Part shown: positions 63,381 to 64,000 of the stretch, in pieces | How the letters are laid out: the number at the start of each line of letters is the position of its first letter | How positions within the stretch are numbered: position 1 is the first letter of the stretch | Assembly: GCF_047495875.1 (NCBI RefSeq) | Contig: NC_092460.1 | Location: 7,926,520-7,990,519, forward strand | DNA from: Pithys albifrons albifrons | Lineage: Eukaryota; Chordata; Aves; Passeriformes; Thamnophilidae | Length of the DNA: 64,000 bases | Direction: 5' to 3' | Translations under genes and position numbers: made by a program | Notes under the pieces: model-generated | The model's database searches: none | Seen by the model: the letters and a program-made list of their open reading frames with translations, nothing else | Told to the model about the DNA's origin: nothing

Positions 63381-64000
63381 CATCTGCTAACTGTGGTGTC
63401 TGCTCAGGGAGGGCTTGTCTGCAGGCTATGGACTGAGGACAGGCGAGTGCTTTGTGCTGCCAGCAGCCATCTCTGCCTGTGACAGGGTGGCACTTATGGC
63501 ATGGGCTGTGCAGTGCTGTTCTAGGCTCACATCCTCACATGTGGACTCTGAGTGTGGGGATTCATTAGTCAACAAGAAAATTACTGAACTGAAGCAGGGC
63601 CTGGAGCTCCCTGGTCTCAGAGGAAGTTTGCTATTTCAGCTTGTGAAAGGTGAAAGCAGAGTCAGAGCTCGGCAGTTTGGGCACTGATTGGAGGCTTTTG
63701 GGTCTGGGCCGGGTTACAGGCTCAGCTCCCTGCTTGCTCCTTCACAATCTCTCACAATTATCCAGATCTTTCTCAAGCTGCCCTCAATAAGAAGGTGATG
63801 AAAATATTTCTCCTTCCTCCATAGAGCACTAGAAGATTATGAGAGCCTCTGAGATGCTGAATTCATTGCTTAGGGCAGGATGCAGGTCCCAGAGAGCGCC
63901 GGGGCTGGAGCTGGTGAGTGTCCGTGCTGTAGCTCAGACACGCACAGACACTGAGCACCCAGGGGCTGTCCCTTCCGTGACTCGCTGTGTCCTCCAAGCA

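Larger units (their letters stand above)
51158..64000 (+). other. CADPS: CADPS intron 1 (5' part, continues beyond window)
   Basis: No open frame in this stretch resembles the next part of CADPS, so the whole right end is taken as intron. CADPS is known for a very long first intron in other vertebrates. Contents I can support are a CCCTG array by the donor, a short AAAC run (52602-52617), a purine-rich tract (about 52759-52796), a palindromic CRE (55927-55934), a somewhat CpG-richer patch near 60560-60740, and an antisense CR1 fragment (62890-63380). The 53.4-54.6 kb part has overlapping short open frames on both strands and no recognisable protein. Confidence 0.8.

Noticed and set aside
1..64000. 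Search for CRISPR arrays, tRNA/rRNA genes, LTR retroviruses, bacterial operons or a novel multi-gene system
   Set aside because: No regular spacer array, cloverleaf-like segment, paired LTRs or gag/pol/env reading frames were seen by eye; the window reads as ordinary vertebrate flank, promoter, exon and intron.

Overview
This is vertebrate nuclear DNA, most probably from a bird. It is long, mostly non-coding and AT-leaning, with one recognisable protein-coding exon. Every repeat I can name is a CR1-type LINE fragment. There are no mammalian SINEs, no bacterial-style gene packing, no CRISPR array, and no rRNA or tRNA gene that I can see. CR1-only repeats at low density fit birds, and crocodilians or turtles cannot be excluded.

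The one confident gene is the first coding exon of CADPS (calcium-dependent secretion activator 1, CAPS1) on the + strand at 50768-51157. It lies in a CpG island of about 1 kb (roughly 50480-51560) with GC boxes and an NRF1-like site. The exon encodes residues 1-130 and ends at a splice donor. Everything to the right (51158-64000) is the start of a large intron 1; I found no second coding exon there.

Layout: (1) 1-49.9 kb is the 5' flank of CADPS, gene-poor, with short hairpins, simple repeats, a decayed CR1 reverse-transcriptase piece near the left end, two CR1 3' ends (10.94 kb and 46.3-46.5 kb), a few isolated CpG-rich patches, and possible lone exons that I cannot name. (2) 49.92-50.49 kb is a minisatellite of about 18-19 units, mostly 28-31 bp, that abuts the CpG island. 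(3) 50.48-51.56 kb is the CADPS promoter, 5'UTR and exon 1. (4) 51.16-64 kb is intron 1, with a CCCTG array beside the donor, a palindromic CRE, and an eroded antisense CR1 polymerase fragment at 62.89-63.38 kb.

Most open reading frames here are chance. The longest (341 aa, minus strand, 49804-50829) runs through the minisatellite and the antisense of CADPS exon 1. I saw no sign of a new multi-gene system. The points most worth checking are the promoter-proximal minisatellite with its alternating units, the two out-of-frame upstream ATGs in the CADPS leader, the isolated CpG patches, and one ORF that ends at a consensus splice donor.
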